The position numbers and the translations under genes were made by a program. This document shows, one piece after another, positions 1-7,096 of a stretch of DNA of 11,069 nucleotides. The notes beneath the pieces are model-generated. The model was not told the DNA's origin, searched no databases, and was given only the letters and a program-made list of their open reading frames with translations. The stretch is from Ruminococcus sp. (lineage in GTDB: Bacteria > Bacillota_A > Clostridia > Oscillospirales > Ruminococcaceae): contig NZ_JAIKXF010000035.1 of the NCBI RefSeq assembly GCF_024684275.1, positions 1 through 11,069 on the forward strand, written 5' to 3'. Each line of letters begins with the position of its first letter. Positions within the stretch are counted from its first letter, which is position 1.

Positions 1-66
1 TCAGTTGGCTAGAGTACTCGGTTCATACCCGATTGGTCGTTGGTTCGAATCCTACTGCCGCTACCA
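1..66 (+). tRNA. tRNA-Met (CAU), 5' end cut by the window
   Basis: The anticodon loop reads TTCATAC, giving a CAT anticodon between a stem ending CGG and one starting CCG. The D-arm (TCAGTTGGCTAGAG) and T-arm loop (TTCGAAT) are typical of a bacterial elongator tRNA-Met. The 3' acceptor strand TGCCGCT is followed by discriminator A63 and an encoded CCA at 64-66. About the first ten bases, including the 5' acceptor strand, lie off the left edge. A CAU tRNA could also be the lysidine-modified tRNA-Ile, but the body resembles tRNA-Met. It is the upstream member of a tRNA cluster, 3 bp before tRNA-Glu. Confidence 0.88.
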
Positions 67-69
67 TAT

Positions 70-141
70 GGCCCGTTGGTCAAGAGGTTAAGACATCGCC
101 CTTTCACGGCGGAATCATGGGTTCAATTCCCGTACGGGTCA
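70..141 (+). tRNA. tRNA-Glu (UUC)
   Basis: A complete cloverleaf can be drawn. The acceptor stem pairs GGCCCGT (70-76) with ACGGGTC (134-140), including one G-T pair. The anticodon stem TCGCC/GGCGG encloses loop CTTTCAC (101-107), with anticodon TTC at 103-105. The T-arm loop is TTCAATT. Discriminator A141 is followed by CTT, so CCA is not encoded, unlike the tRNA-Met just upstream. The gene lies 120 bp from a tyrosine integrase gene, and tRNA 3' ends are common integration targets. No second copy of its 3' end was found in the window. Confidence 0.93.
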
Positions 142-153
142 CTTCTGTAAGAG

Positions 154-191
154 CTCGGAAACAACGAAATATCGTTGTTTCCGAGTTTTTT
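154..191 (+). terminator. Intrinsic terminator of the tRNA operon
   Basis: A perfect 14-bp stem (154-167 with 172-185, CTCGGAAACAACGA and its complement) has a 4-base loop and is followed by six T (186-191). It sits 12 bp after tRNA-Glu and works in the plus direction only, since the minus-strand exit has no T-run. Confidence 0.92.
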
Positions 192-200
192 ATTTCTGCC

Positions 201-253
201 CATTTTGGTGCTTGTCCGCTATTTGTCCGCTACTGCTCATTTTGGTAGCGGAC
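201..253. repeat. Cluster of short repeats between terminator and integrase
   Basis: Three patterns overlap here. CATTTTGGT occurs at 201-209 and 238-246. TTGTCCGCTA occurs at 212-221 and 223-232. GTCCGCTAC (225-233) is inverted as GTAGCGGAC (245-253) with an 11-base loop. Short repeats beside an integrase gene are often arm-type binding sites of the integrase or excisionase. TTTTGGTA (240-247) recurs in inverted orientation near 8036-8043, at the possible other end of the element. The repeats are seen directly; the binding role is inferred. Confidence 0.5.
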
Positions 254-261
254 TATTTGTT

Positions 262-1443
262 TTAAGTTGTTGTATCCTGCGGAAGAAAACTGAAGGCTCC
301 GTCCATCGCCTGAGCCACTTTCGCCTGTGCAGTCTGGAACATATGAGAATAAATGTTCAGCGTAGTTCCTGAATTGCAATGTCCTAATGCTCCTGATACC
401 GTTACCACATCAAGTCCCGATGAGATCAGGGCGGAAGCTGCGAAGTGTCGGAAGCTGTGAATACCGTAGAAAGGCATATCGTTCTTCTCACAGAACTCTT
501 TCAGCCAGCCGTAAGGAGTCTGGTTATTCATGGGCTCACCGTTCCATTTAACGAATAAACGGTCAGTTTCTACCCATTTGTCGCCCAAACGGAGAGCTTC
601 TTCGTCCTGTTCGGCTTTCAATTCTTTGAGTATACCCATGATGTACGGCGAGATCTTCAGCACACGCTTTGAACGCTTAGTCTTTGTGGTGTCGGTATAT
701 ATGCCACGCTCTGCTGTATAATTCGACGTCCTCTTGACACTGATAATGTCATTATCAAAGTCAATGTCTTTCCATTCCAAGCCCAGCATTTCACTTCTGC
801 GGAAGCCACTATACGCTATAAGGAAGAAAAATGCACGATATTTCGTTGACTCCCCGTTTATAGCTGTCAGGAGCTTTGCTATCTCTTCCTGAGAATATAT
901 AGGCTTCTCCTTGACCTCGCCTTTAGGAATTACAACTTTTCTGCATGGATTGTCTGATACTATGTCCATTCTTACCGCGTAGCTGAATACGTCCGATATA
1001 AGACTGAGATTATGACGGATTGTCTTTGGAGCGAGAGCTTTTCCCGTTTTTTCACTTGCTCCCTCTTTTGCGAGAGAATTCACGAAGCCCTGCAGCTGCC
1101 TTGCAGTTATCTTGTCGATACGCAGATGACCAATAGCAGGGTAAACACGGTGCTTTAGTTGTAGCATTCTCTCATAAGTCGTGCTTCTGAGAGTATTCTT
1201 TGCGTAGCTCTCGAACCATTCCTCAGCAAGCTCCTGAAACTTTACCGCCGAAGCTTTATAGCCGTGATTGCAGGCTTCTTCAAACATTACAGCCTGACGG
1301 TTCAGCTCCTTCTCTATCTGCTTCTTGCTCATGCCCTCGTCGGGCTTCCATGTAAATGATTGTTCCTTGTGATTACCGTTAATATCGTAGCCGCAGCTTA
1401 CCCTTATAAGGTAGCTGTCGCCGCGTTTCTTTATGGTTGCCAT
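262..1443 (-). CDS. int: Tyrosine site-specific integrase (Tn916/phage-type)
   Basis: This is a 393-residue tyrosine recombinase that would integrate and excise the element by cutting and rejoining att sites through a covalent phosphotyrosine link. An N-terminal arm-binding region (about 1-65) is followed by a SAM-like core-binding domain (about 65-165) and the catalytic domain (about 180-375). Visible catalytic residues are Arg215 in SGFRRSE, a lysine in TKTKR (254/256), His329 and Arg332 in HSFRH, His355 in LGH, and the nucleophile Tyr365 in NIYSH. The length is normal for the family and nothing is missing, so it is probably active. The start ATG has AGGAGG six bases upstream. The gene has its own promoter (1486-1514) and points toward the tRNA-Glu gene, as integrases beside an att site often do. 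Confidence 0.96.
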   Translation of the reverse strand: MATIKKRGDSYLIRVSCGYDINGNHKEQSFTWKPDEGMSKKQIEKELNRQAVMFEEACNHGYKASAVKFQELAEEWFESYAKNTLRSTTYERMLQLKHRVYPAIGHLRIDKITARQLQGFVNSLAKEGASEKTGKALAPKTIRHNLSLISDVFSYAVRMDIVSDNPCRKVVIPKGEVKEKPIYSQEEIAKLLTAINGESTKYRAFFFLIAYSGFRRSEMLGLEWKDIDFDNDIISVKRTSNYTAERGIYTDTTKTKRSKRVLKISPYIMGILKELKAEQDEEALRLGDKWVETDRLFVKWNGEPMNNQTPYGWLKEFCEKNDMPFYGIHSFRHFAASALISSGLDVVTVSGALGHCNSGTTLNIYSHMFQTAQAKVAQAMDGAFSFLPQDTTT

Positions 1444-1485
1444 AAAATACCTCCTATATTTATGACATACCCTTGTACATATATA

Positions 1486-1514
1486 ATCTTACCGTAATAT
1501 GATATATATGTCAA
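1486..1514 (-). promoter_or_regulatory. Sigma-A promoter of the integrase gene
   Basis: Read on the minus strand, a perfect -35 TTGACA (1514-1509) is separated by 17 bp from -10 TAAGAT (1491-1486). The start codon is about 40 bases further down. The integrase can therefore be transcribed independently of the relaxase gene. Confidence 0.75.
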
Positions 1515-1524
1515 GTAACTTAAT

Positions 1525-1564
1525 GTATCTTTCGGGTGTGTGTCATTGTTTTTAGTATCTTTCG
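1525..1564. repeat. 10-bp direct repeats upstream of the int promoter
   Basis: GTATCTTTCG occurs at 1525-1534 and again at 1555-1564, exactly 30 bp apart (about three helical turns). The pair lies just upstream of the int -35 box. A regulator or excisionase binding pair is the natural guess. Nothing else identifies the ligand. Confidence 0.5.
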
Positions 1565-1586
1565 CTGCAATCGGAGAAGAAAAATG

Positions 1587-3449
1587 CTATAAAACCTTAT
1601 AATTACTAAGTGCTGCGAACATTTCCCTGACCTTATCCTCGTCTTTACTCTCATATGCGATATTGTACAAACTTTTGTCCTCTTTATTAGTAAAATAGGC
1701 GAATACAATGTCTGAGCCCATAAGAGTATCAAGCTGTGCCTTTGTCAGTTTCGCCTTAAATCGTAGTTTTTCTCCGCTAAGTGCAGCATTCTTTTTAAGA
1801 TTATCGTATATCCGAGCGTTTTTCTGCTGCGGAGTCTCGACTTTCTTATCATCTTTTTTCTGATATATGAGCTTTTTTATCAGCTCCGACTTTTCGGGAA
1901 GAAAAGCGATATTGATCTTATCACCTTTATCAAAATAAGCTAACTTTATGCAGTTATCCTCCAGTATCTGCTTCTGTTCCGCCGTAACAACAAGATATTG
2001 CAGCTTTGTATTCTCCTGTGCAGCTGTCTCTTTAAGTTCCTTATACATGAGCTGATTTTTGATACGCTCACTTTGATCATCGAGTTGTTCGGACTTGCTC
2101 TGCATTTCAAGCAGCTCCAACAGGAACTTCCTGTCCTTGTCTTTGATAGTAATAGTCACGCTGTTGTCGGCTCTGCTTAGCTTTGCTGAGTACAGTATAG
2201 GCTGATTTATCATATTAAGGAGCATTTCCACGCCGACTTTGATACTGTATATATCTCCCGACGTTTCTTTCAGCTCCCGATAGCTTATATTCCCGTATAC
2301 AAAATACGGCTTGGGCTTGGTAATTCTGAGCTGTCCCACCTTCCTGTAACGTACAGGAGGGGCTTTTTTCTTTTTCCGCTGCGATAACAGTGACAGCCAC
2401 AGTATAGCTTTCAGCACAAAATCGAAGATATTATGAGAATACAGAATTTCGCGCTTTGCAGCGCTTATAAGCCGTTCCGTATTATAGTCACGGACGATAT
2501 TGCCTGATGTTGACGGAAAACAACCGTTTTGTTTGAAAATGTTCTGTTCATAGTATTCCCAGTTGCTTTTCCCTGCGGTATGAAACGTTTTCGTACTCTT
2601 TTTTACTGTAACAGGCTTTTCCGTATTTGCCGTATAGTATCCCATGCTGCGTTCAAGATTCTCCTTAGTGTATTTACTGCCGAACTGACGGGCAAGAGTA
2701 TCAACTCTTATGCCCTTTTTCTCACCGTTTTTCGTAACAGTGATGTGATTATCGGTATATCTTACGGTATAGCCCTTTTCAGTCAGAAAAGAAATGAGAT
2801 CATCTTTGCTCCTGCAGCATTCGATAGCCTTATCCAGATCATGAACGAGGTTGACCTTCCACGACTTTCCCTTTAGTCCGAGCTGATATGTAGTCCTGTC
2901 AATGCCCTGATACTTATTGTTCTTTTTTATGATACCAAGCCCGTTTTCAAGGCAGAGTCGATCACTTTCCCTGCGTATATCGGAAAGGCTGCGCTTGTTG
3001 CTGTACCATTTCTGACCTGTCATGATATTGACCGAGTTGACTAAAATATGGTTATGGATATGTTCCCTGTCAATATGCGTTGCTATGGCTACCTGATAAT
3101 TTGGAAACATTCTTTTAGCAAGCTCCACTCCTATTTTGTGAGCTTGCTCGGGAGTAATATTATCGTCCTTCTGAAAGCTCTGATAGTAATGATGTGCTAT
3201 TATGCCCTTATCCTGATCAAAGGCTCTCCTCATAATCTCAAACTCCATGTATGCAGTCTGAGGGATACAATTGATAAAAGTCGTTCTCTCTCCTAAAGCC
3301 GTATCTACTTTTTTGAGATGCGAGAAGCTTTCCTCAAGATACTTTTTCATCTGTGAGAGCGGCATCGCCTTTTCCTGTTTGGCGATATACCCGATAGCGT
3401 TCTCCATGTGAGAACAGCATTTAATAGACGCTTTTCCTATGTATGCCAT
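1587..3449 (-). CDS. mobA: MobA/VirD2-family relaxase
   Basis: This 620-residue protein would nick one strand at oriT, stay bound to the 5' end and lead the strand into a recipient through the transfer channel of a helper element. The relaxase domain fills about residues 1-260. Tyr21 in AIGYI is the likely nucleophile. HHYYQSF (86-92) is a family motif. The metal-binding histidine motif is HIDREHIHNH (125-134). The C-terminal part (about 385-615) holds three diverged repeats of about 60 residues, starting near 389, 469 and 548, each opening with Y-x-x-L-K. A hydrophobic stretch at 341-356 separates the halves. The start ATG is one base after the mobC stop, with AAAGGTG as ribosome site inside mobC, so the two are translationally coupled. 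No type IV secretion genes are present, so the element is mobilizable rather than self-transmissible as far as seen. Confidence 0.93.
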   Translation of the reverse strand: MAYIGKASIKCCSHMENAIGYIAKQEKAMPLSQMKKYLEESFSHLKKVDTALGERTTFINCIPQTAYMEFEIMRRAFDQDKGIIAHHYYQSFQKDDNITPEQAHKIGVELAKRMFPNYQVAIATHIDREHIHNHILVNSVNIMTGQKWYSNKRSLSDIRRESDRLCLENGLGIIKKNNKYQGIDRTTYQLGLKGKSWKVNLVHDLDKAIECCRSKDDLISFLTEKGYTVRYTDNHITVTKNGEKKGIRVDTLARQFGSKYTKENLERSMGYYTANTEKPVTVKKSTKTFHTAGKSNWEYYEQNIFKQNGCFPSTSGNIVRDYNTERLISAAKREILYSHNIFDFVLKAILWLSLLSQRKKKKAPPVRYRKVGQLRITKPKPYFVYGNISYRELKETSGDIYSIKVGVEMLLNMINQPILYSAKLSRADNSVTITIKDKDRKFLLELLEMQSKSEQLDDQSERIKNQLMYKELKETAAQENTKLQYLVVTAEQKQILEDNCIKLAYFDKGDKINIAFLPEKSELIKKLIYQKKDDKKVETPQQKNARIYDNLKKNAALSGEKLRFKAKLTKAQLDTLMGSDIVFAYFTNKEDKSLYNIAYESKDEDKVREMFAALSNYKVL

Positions 3450-3450
3450 A

Positions 3451-3792
3451 TTACACCTTTATTTCGTCATTTGTATTTCGGATAATATATATCAGCTTTC
3501 TTATCAGCTGCTGCACCTGTATGAGATTCTCATTAAGAGTTTTTATCTGCTTCTCAGAAACGCTCCTGTATGTATTTGCCACCAATGCCACCTGATTGAC
3601 GTTAGTACCTATTTTTATTAGCTGCCGTATAAACTCCGACAGATCTTCTACGACTATTATTTTCTTCTGCTCTGAAAGTGCAAGAAGATATTTTGACATA
3701 CTCATACGAGCTTCGGCAGCTCTTTTTATAAGGTTATCCTTTTCCTCAGGCGTGAGCCGCAGCTCCATTCTTTCTGTTTTGATTTTTGTCAA
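3451..3792 (-). CDS. mobC: MobC-like relaxosome accessory protein
   Basis: This 113-residue protein has an N-terminal ribbon-helix-helix-like segment (RMELRLTPEEKDNLIKRA, residues 8-25). It then has the MobC signature region around LSEFIRQLIKIGTNVNQVA (about 51-69) and a helical C-terminus. MobC proteins bind near oriT, help open the DNA and recruit the relaxase. The gene lies between the palindrome cluster and the relaxase gene, the usual order. The chosen start is TTG (3792-3790), preceded on the minus strand by AAGGATGTGAT, a near-complete match to the 16S anti-Shine-Dalgarno. An ATG at residue 9 is the alternative but lacks such a site. Confidence 0.9.
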   Translation of the reverse strand: MTKIKTERMELRLTPEEKDNLIKRAAEARMSMSKYLLALSEQKKIIVVEDLSEFIRQLIKIGTNVNQVALVANTYRSVSEKQIKTLNENLIQVQQLIRKLIYIIRNTNDEIKV

Positions 3793-3835
3793 TTCTTATC
3801 ACATCCTTATTTTTTTATTCTCCATGTGCTGTTTT

Positions 3836-4076
3836 CACTATCGCGATCTCCTGCGGAAATCACGATAGTGGCAAGCACAGAATTTGTACGGACCTGTCCG
3901 TACATCATTCGCTTGTCAGGTAGAGATCCCTGATACCCTTTTTGCCGTTTTGGTAACGGCAAATATAAATCGCTTCGCTCACTTTTTTCTAAAATGGTAT
4001 CAGCACTGCTGCCAGTGATAGCTTCACTTGGAGAAGAAAAAGTATAGCTTTCTCTTATAAGCGCTGATACCATTTT
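3836..4076. other. oriT: Putative oriT: cluster of strong palindromes upstream of mobC
   Basis: Four inverted repeats lie in 241 bp with no convincing gene. (1) 3836-3870: a 35-bp near-perfect palindrome, arms beginning CACTATCGCGAT and ending ATCACGATAGTG, centre TCC-TGC-GGA. (2) 3885-3904: TGTACGGAC, CT, GTCCGTACA, perfect. (3) 3941-3963: TTTGCCGTT and AACGGCAAA with a 5-base loop. (4) 3991-4004 with 4063-4076: a perfect 14-bp pair (AAAATGGTATCAGC) around a 58-base loop that contains CACTG/CAGTG (4004-4017). CTGATACC also occurs at 3930-3937. Dense inverted repeats directly upstream of mobC-mobA are characteristic of transfer origins. The nick site was not recognised, so this is oriT by position and structure only. 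Confidence 0.7.
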
Positions 4077-4088
4077 TACTGAAAAAGA

Positions 4089-4391
4089 TCATGCTTCTTT
4101 CTTGCTGAAATATGCCACAAGGTCAGCTTTGTTTACAAGTATCTTTCCGTTTCTGCCTTCACCTGTGCGGACAGACTTCACCTTTCCCTGCTTTACAAGC
4201 TGACGTACTGTGTGTTCGGAAAGACCGCTTATAAGCTCTGCGCTTTCCTTAATTGTGAGCAGCTCCACCTTTTCGGTTGCAGGTTCTTTTGTCTTGTATG
4301 CTGCACCGACAGCGCCGCCATCAATGCTTTCCTGCAAAGCGAAAAGCTCATCAAATATATTATTGATAATAGTCTTTGTTGTATTATTCAT
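4089..4391 (-). CDS. Excisionase-like helix-turn-helix DNA-binding protein
   Basis: This 100-residue protein has a C-terminal winged-helix domain of the excisionase/MerR-like (HTH_17) type. Residues about 44-96 contain LLTIKESAELI, the recognition segment LSEHTVRQLVKQGKVKSVRT, the wing residues GRNGKILVNKADLVAYF, and a short tail. The first 40 residues are a helical extension without a recognised family. Excisionases bend DNA and steer the integrase toward excision, but similar proteins also regulate transfer genes, and position does not decide. It follows the DUF3987 gene on the same strand with a hairpin between them. GGAAGG upstream of the ATG serves as the ribosome site. Confidence 0.82.
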   Translation of the reverse strand: MNNTTKTIINNIFDELFALQESIDGGAVGAAYKTKEPATEKVELLTIKESAELISGLSEHTVRQLVKQGKVKSVRTGEGRNGKILVNKADLVAYFSKKEA

Positions 4392-4426
4392 AATGATAAC
4401 CTTCCTTTTTTATAATTATAGTTTCA

Positions 4427-4487
4427 TGAACTATCAGCATTTTCAGCACTATCGGTTCCCGAAAATGTCGATAATGTCGATAGTTCA
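4427..4487. repeat. Nested inverted and tandem repeats between DUF3987 and HTH genes
   Basis: TGAACTATC (4427-4435) is inverted as GATAGTTCA (4479-4487), which overlaps the DUF3987 stop codon. Inside it CATTTTC (4438-4444) pairs with GAAAATG (4461-4467). AATGTCGAT is repeated in tandem at 4464-4472 and 4473-4481. There is no T-run, so it is a poor terminator. It may set relative expression of the two genes or be a protein-binding site. Confidence 0.5.
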
Positions 4488-5945
4488 GACATTGGGATTT
4501 ATGAAAACCATAACTCCGCTCTTATTATTACCGTTCGCTCCTGATACTATCTCCCGACGAATATACCCGTAATCCTCAAGCATATCCACTGTTTCAGCGA
4601 AATCCACAGCATTTTTGAAAAGCGTACATCTGCACAGCTTGTACAAATCGTTCTGTCTGATACTATCAATATGCTTGGAGCGTATCTTATTCAGGACTCT
4701 CTCCGCCTTGACAGTCGCAATATCCACATCGCCCAGGCTGTATGCGTATATCGCCTGTTCACGGTAATACTCCGCAATAGCAATGGAATCGGTAAGTGTA
4801 TCTATCCCTACATCTACAATATCGGGAAAATCTCCGTTTGAAAGGCATTTAACGCAATGAATGATACCGCATAGCCTTAGTATCAAGCCGTGATACTTGC
4901 CGCCCCAATCCTTGCAAAATGCCATATCCGTGAGCAATCTCGGTTCAATATGCCCGTTATAGTAGTCAACGAATTCTTTGTACGCCCTGTCATCAAAACG
5001 CAGATACATTTCGTCACCGTCATAACTGCAAAACTTGTTGGTCAGCAGATCAAATATCAGCTGTTGATATTTCTCAGCTACCGATTCAGGGACAGGCTGC
5101 GTATCATACCGCCGTGAGCCGATATTGCTGACGGGGAAACAATAAACAAAACGAGCTATAAGACCACTTCCGCGAAAGGCAGTATTGTTTATCATACTTT
5201 CAAACACATAGGGCTGACAAGCCAGACATATAGACATATATGGCTTTTTCAGAATAATGCTCGATCTTGAAGCGCGGTCACTTATGTATGTTTCACCGTT
5301 CCATGACTTCAGCAGCAGATCAAGATTGGGGATATTATTGTTATACCGTCCGCTGAAATTACCGAGCATTCCTGCCTCATCGGAGATCATAAGCAGTGTG
5401 CCGTTTTCTTCAAGCTGCGTTACAAGGGACTCTGGAGTAATATCGTCCACAACGATCCTGCGGAAATTGGCTGTAGGGATATTACTGATCTGAGTTTGTA
5501 ATTCAGCCATTTCTTCGGCGGTAACATCTTCCTTTTTCTCAATAGCAAGTAGTTTATTCTCCAGTATTTTCTTTTCTGCCTGCTGCCTATATATATCTTT
5601 TTTGAATTTCTCGTTCCAATCATGGGCGAACAAAACATACGGGCGCTTTACCATTGCTATTACAGGAGACTTTTTGAAGCTCGGTTCTGCAACCGTCAGA
5701 GCATCAAGCACAAGCGGTTCAGTATGATCTCGCTTCGCAACTATTCTGTATACGCCTGAGAAGCAGTAACTCACCGCTGATATTATCGCCGTTCCTGCCA
5801 TAGCAACGTCCGTTGATGTGGTAGTTGCAATAGCAGCAGCCATATCTCTTAGTACAGGCGGCATTGAATTTATTGGGAATGGTATTAGTTTAGTTCCGTC
5901 GGAACGTAACGGTGTGGGCTTTGCCCACGATATTTCTTTGTCCAA
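4485..5945 (-). CDS. DUF3987-family replication/helicase-like protein
   Basis: This protein has about 486 residues (497 if started at the ATG at 5978). Its order and motifs fit the DUF3987 family found on mobile elements, whose members are P-loop proteins often tied to primase functions. With ATG numbering, the P-loop position reads AEPSFKKS (97-104), with Lys103 and Ser104 kept but the usual glycines absent. A Walker B-like LLMISDEAG carries Asp200 and Glu201. A charged helical segment (about 125-165) is probably a coiled-coil insertion. No primase domain is present. I chose TTG at 5945 because AAAGGATGTGAT, almost the full anti-Shine-Dalgarno match, precedes it. The ATG at 5978 has no ribosome site. 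The gene diverges from the XRE-type regulator at 6128. A replication or maintenance role is inferred. Confidence 0.78.
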   Translation of the reverse strand: MDKEISWAKPTPLRSDGTKLIPFPINSMPPVLRDMAAAIATTTSTDVAMAGTAIISAVSYCFSGVYRIVAKRDHTEPLVLDALTVAEPSFKKSPVIAMVKRPYVLFAHDWNEKFKKDIYRQQAEKKILENKLLAIEKKEDVTAEEMAELQTQISNIPTANFRRIVVDDITPESLVTQLEENGTLLMISDEAGMLGNFSGRYNNNIPNLDLLLKSWNGETYISDRASRSSIILKKPYMSICLACQPYVFESMINNTAFRGSGLIARFVYCFPVSNIGSRRYDTQPVPESVAEKYQQLIFDLLTNKFCSYDGDEMYLRFDDRAYKEFVDYYNGHIEPRLLTDMAFCKDWGGKYHGLILRLCGIIHCVKCLSNGDFPDIVDVGIDTLTDSIAIAEYYREQAIYAYSLGDVDIATVKAERVLNKIRSKHIDSIRQNDLYKLCRCTLFKNAVDFAETVDMLEDYGYIRREIVSGANGNNKSGVMVFINPNV

Positions 5946-6023
5946 AGTTAAATCACATCCTTTTGCAACAGAGTACATAAAAGCGCTTTAATATGCATTT
6001 CTTGTAGCTTGTTTTATAATTGC

Positions 6024-6089
6024 AAACTATTGATTTTTTGAAGCTTCTATGCTAATATTATACCAACAGCTTGCAACTTTCAATAGTTT
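6024..6089 (-). promoter_or_regulatory. Divergent promoter region with operator-like inverted repeat
   Basis: On the minus strand an extended -10 TGGTATAAT (TATAAT at 6062-6057) faces the DUF3987 gene, with a weak TTGAAA (6083-6078) 15 bp upstream. A perfect 10-bp inverted repeat, AAACTATTGA (6024-6033) and TCAATAGTTT (6080-6089), brackets the -10 box at a distance of 56 bp between equivalent positions. TTGCAA also occurs next to both arms (near 6020 and at 6071). The divergent HTH gene starts 39 bp away, so this is the likely site of its autoregulation and of control of the mobilization genes. Confidence 0.6.
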
Positions 6090-6127
6090 TGAAAAAGTAA
6101 TACATGTACTATTTTTGGAGGTAGCAT

Positions 6128-7006
6128 ATGAAAAGAAAAATTGATCAAAAACTAACCAGAGAAAGAATCCTTTATTTGCGAAGAAAAAGCGGATACAAAC
6201 AAAACGATTTAGCAATATTATTAGAAGGATCAAGAACCTATTACAATGCAATTGAAAAAGGAAGAAAAGAAATAAACGAAAAAATCATACGACGCCTTGC
6301 AAAGTTTTATAATATTGATTATGATGAAATCTGTATTTACGAAGAGTCCGAATATGATAAGCTTGAAAATACGATGAATATATTAGATTCTTATAGACCA
6401 ACAAATTACTATATGGTTCGCCACGGTAATCTTGAGGAAGACATTGCTGATTTAATCAAATACTTTGAAAAATCAAATATTACTGAATATAACCTTCTTG
6501 ATCCTATGCTTAATAATATTGGTTATGATGTTAAACTTATTAACATCAAAAAATACATTGAAAATTGGAAACATGAGGTGAATAACAGCATATCTATAGT
6601 GGATATTATTAAATCAAAAAAATTTCTTTCTTATTTAGGTAACGATTGTCACGACGCATGTATATTATTAGCTTATAGAGGAAATCAGTATTCAAGGTAC
6701 TTAATTAGTATTGATAGATATCTCGAACTTGAAAACAAACTTCATGGTTTTCTTATATTCAACCTCGAAGATATTTTGGATGAGTACATTCAATTTAAAA
6801 AATCAATTCCAAAGCCTCCAAATACAACGGATGAAATTGATAATATAATAGCTGAAAATACGAAAAAGGAAGATCATGACAACGAAATCGATAGTCTTAT
6901 AGGCTATAGTCAGGCAAAGCTACATCTTCTTAAAATAAACGAATATATAGGAAAATTTCTTGATATGGAAGATGAGCTAAAACGGAACACAAAAGAAAAA
7001 AATTAA
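6128..7006 (+). CDS. XRE-family transcriptional regulator
   Basis: This 292-residue protein has an N-terminal XRE/Cro-type helix-turn-helix (about 9-66): LTRERILYLRRKSGYKQNDLA, then a helix around SRTYYNAIEKGRKEI, then RRLAKFYNIDYDEI. Residues 75-292 are a long, mostly helical region with no domain I recognise; its acidic, lysine-rich C-terminus could be a coiled coil. ATG is preceded by GGAGG with six bases of spacing. The gene is clearly more AT-rich than its neighbours, which suggests a separate origin. Divergence from the DUF3987 gene across an operator-like repeat fits a lysogeny-type controller of the element, with the C-terminal part sensing an unknown signal. Confidence 0.85.
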   Translation: MKRKIDQKLTRERILYLRRKSGYKQNDLAILLEGSRTYYNAIEKGRKEINEKIIRRLAKFYNIDYDEICIYEESEYDKLENTMNILDSYRPTNYYMVRHGNLEEDIADLIKYFEKSNITEYNLLDPMLNNIGYDVKLINIKKYIENWKHEVNNSISIVDIIKSKKFLSYLGNDCHDACILLAYRGNQYSRYLISIDRYLELENKLHGFLIFNLEDILDEYIQFKKSIPKPPNTTDEIDNIIAENTKKEDHDNEIDSLIGYSQAKLHLLKINEYIGKFLDMEDELKRNTKEKN

Positions 7007-7045
7007 TAACCTGACCGTTACTTCAAAAAAATTTCCATAAAGCTA

Positions 7046-7074
7046 TTGACATTTACGCTTTAAAGTGATAAACT
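7046..7074 (+). promoter_or_regulatory. Sigma-A promoter for the 7097-7782 gene pair
   Basis: A perfect -35 TTGACA (7046-7051) is followed after 17 bp by -10 TAAACT (7069-7074). Transcription would start near 7081, right before the ribosome site AAGGAGG (7082-7088), so the 5' leader is very short. Confidence 0.7.
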
Positions 7075-7096
7075 GTATTTTAAGGAGGAGATTCTT

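Noticed and set aside
33..248. 71-codon frame over the tRNA genes
   Set aside because: It overlaps tRNA-Met, tRNA-Glu and the terminator, so it is a shadow of RNA genes.
2529..2876. 115-codon plus-strand frame inside the relaxase gene
   Set aside because: It is antisense to the well-supported relaxase gene, with no ribosome site or family resemblance.
3807..4073. 88-codon open frame on the minus strand across the palindrome cluster
   Set aside because: It coincides with the arms of the four inverted repeats, has no ribosome site (its start lies in a repeat arm) and no recognisable domain. It is best explained as a chance frame in oriT, though a small real protein cannot be fully excluded.
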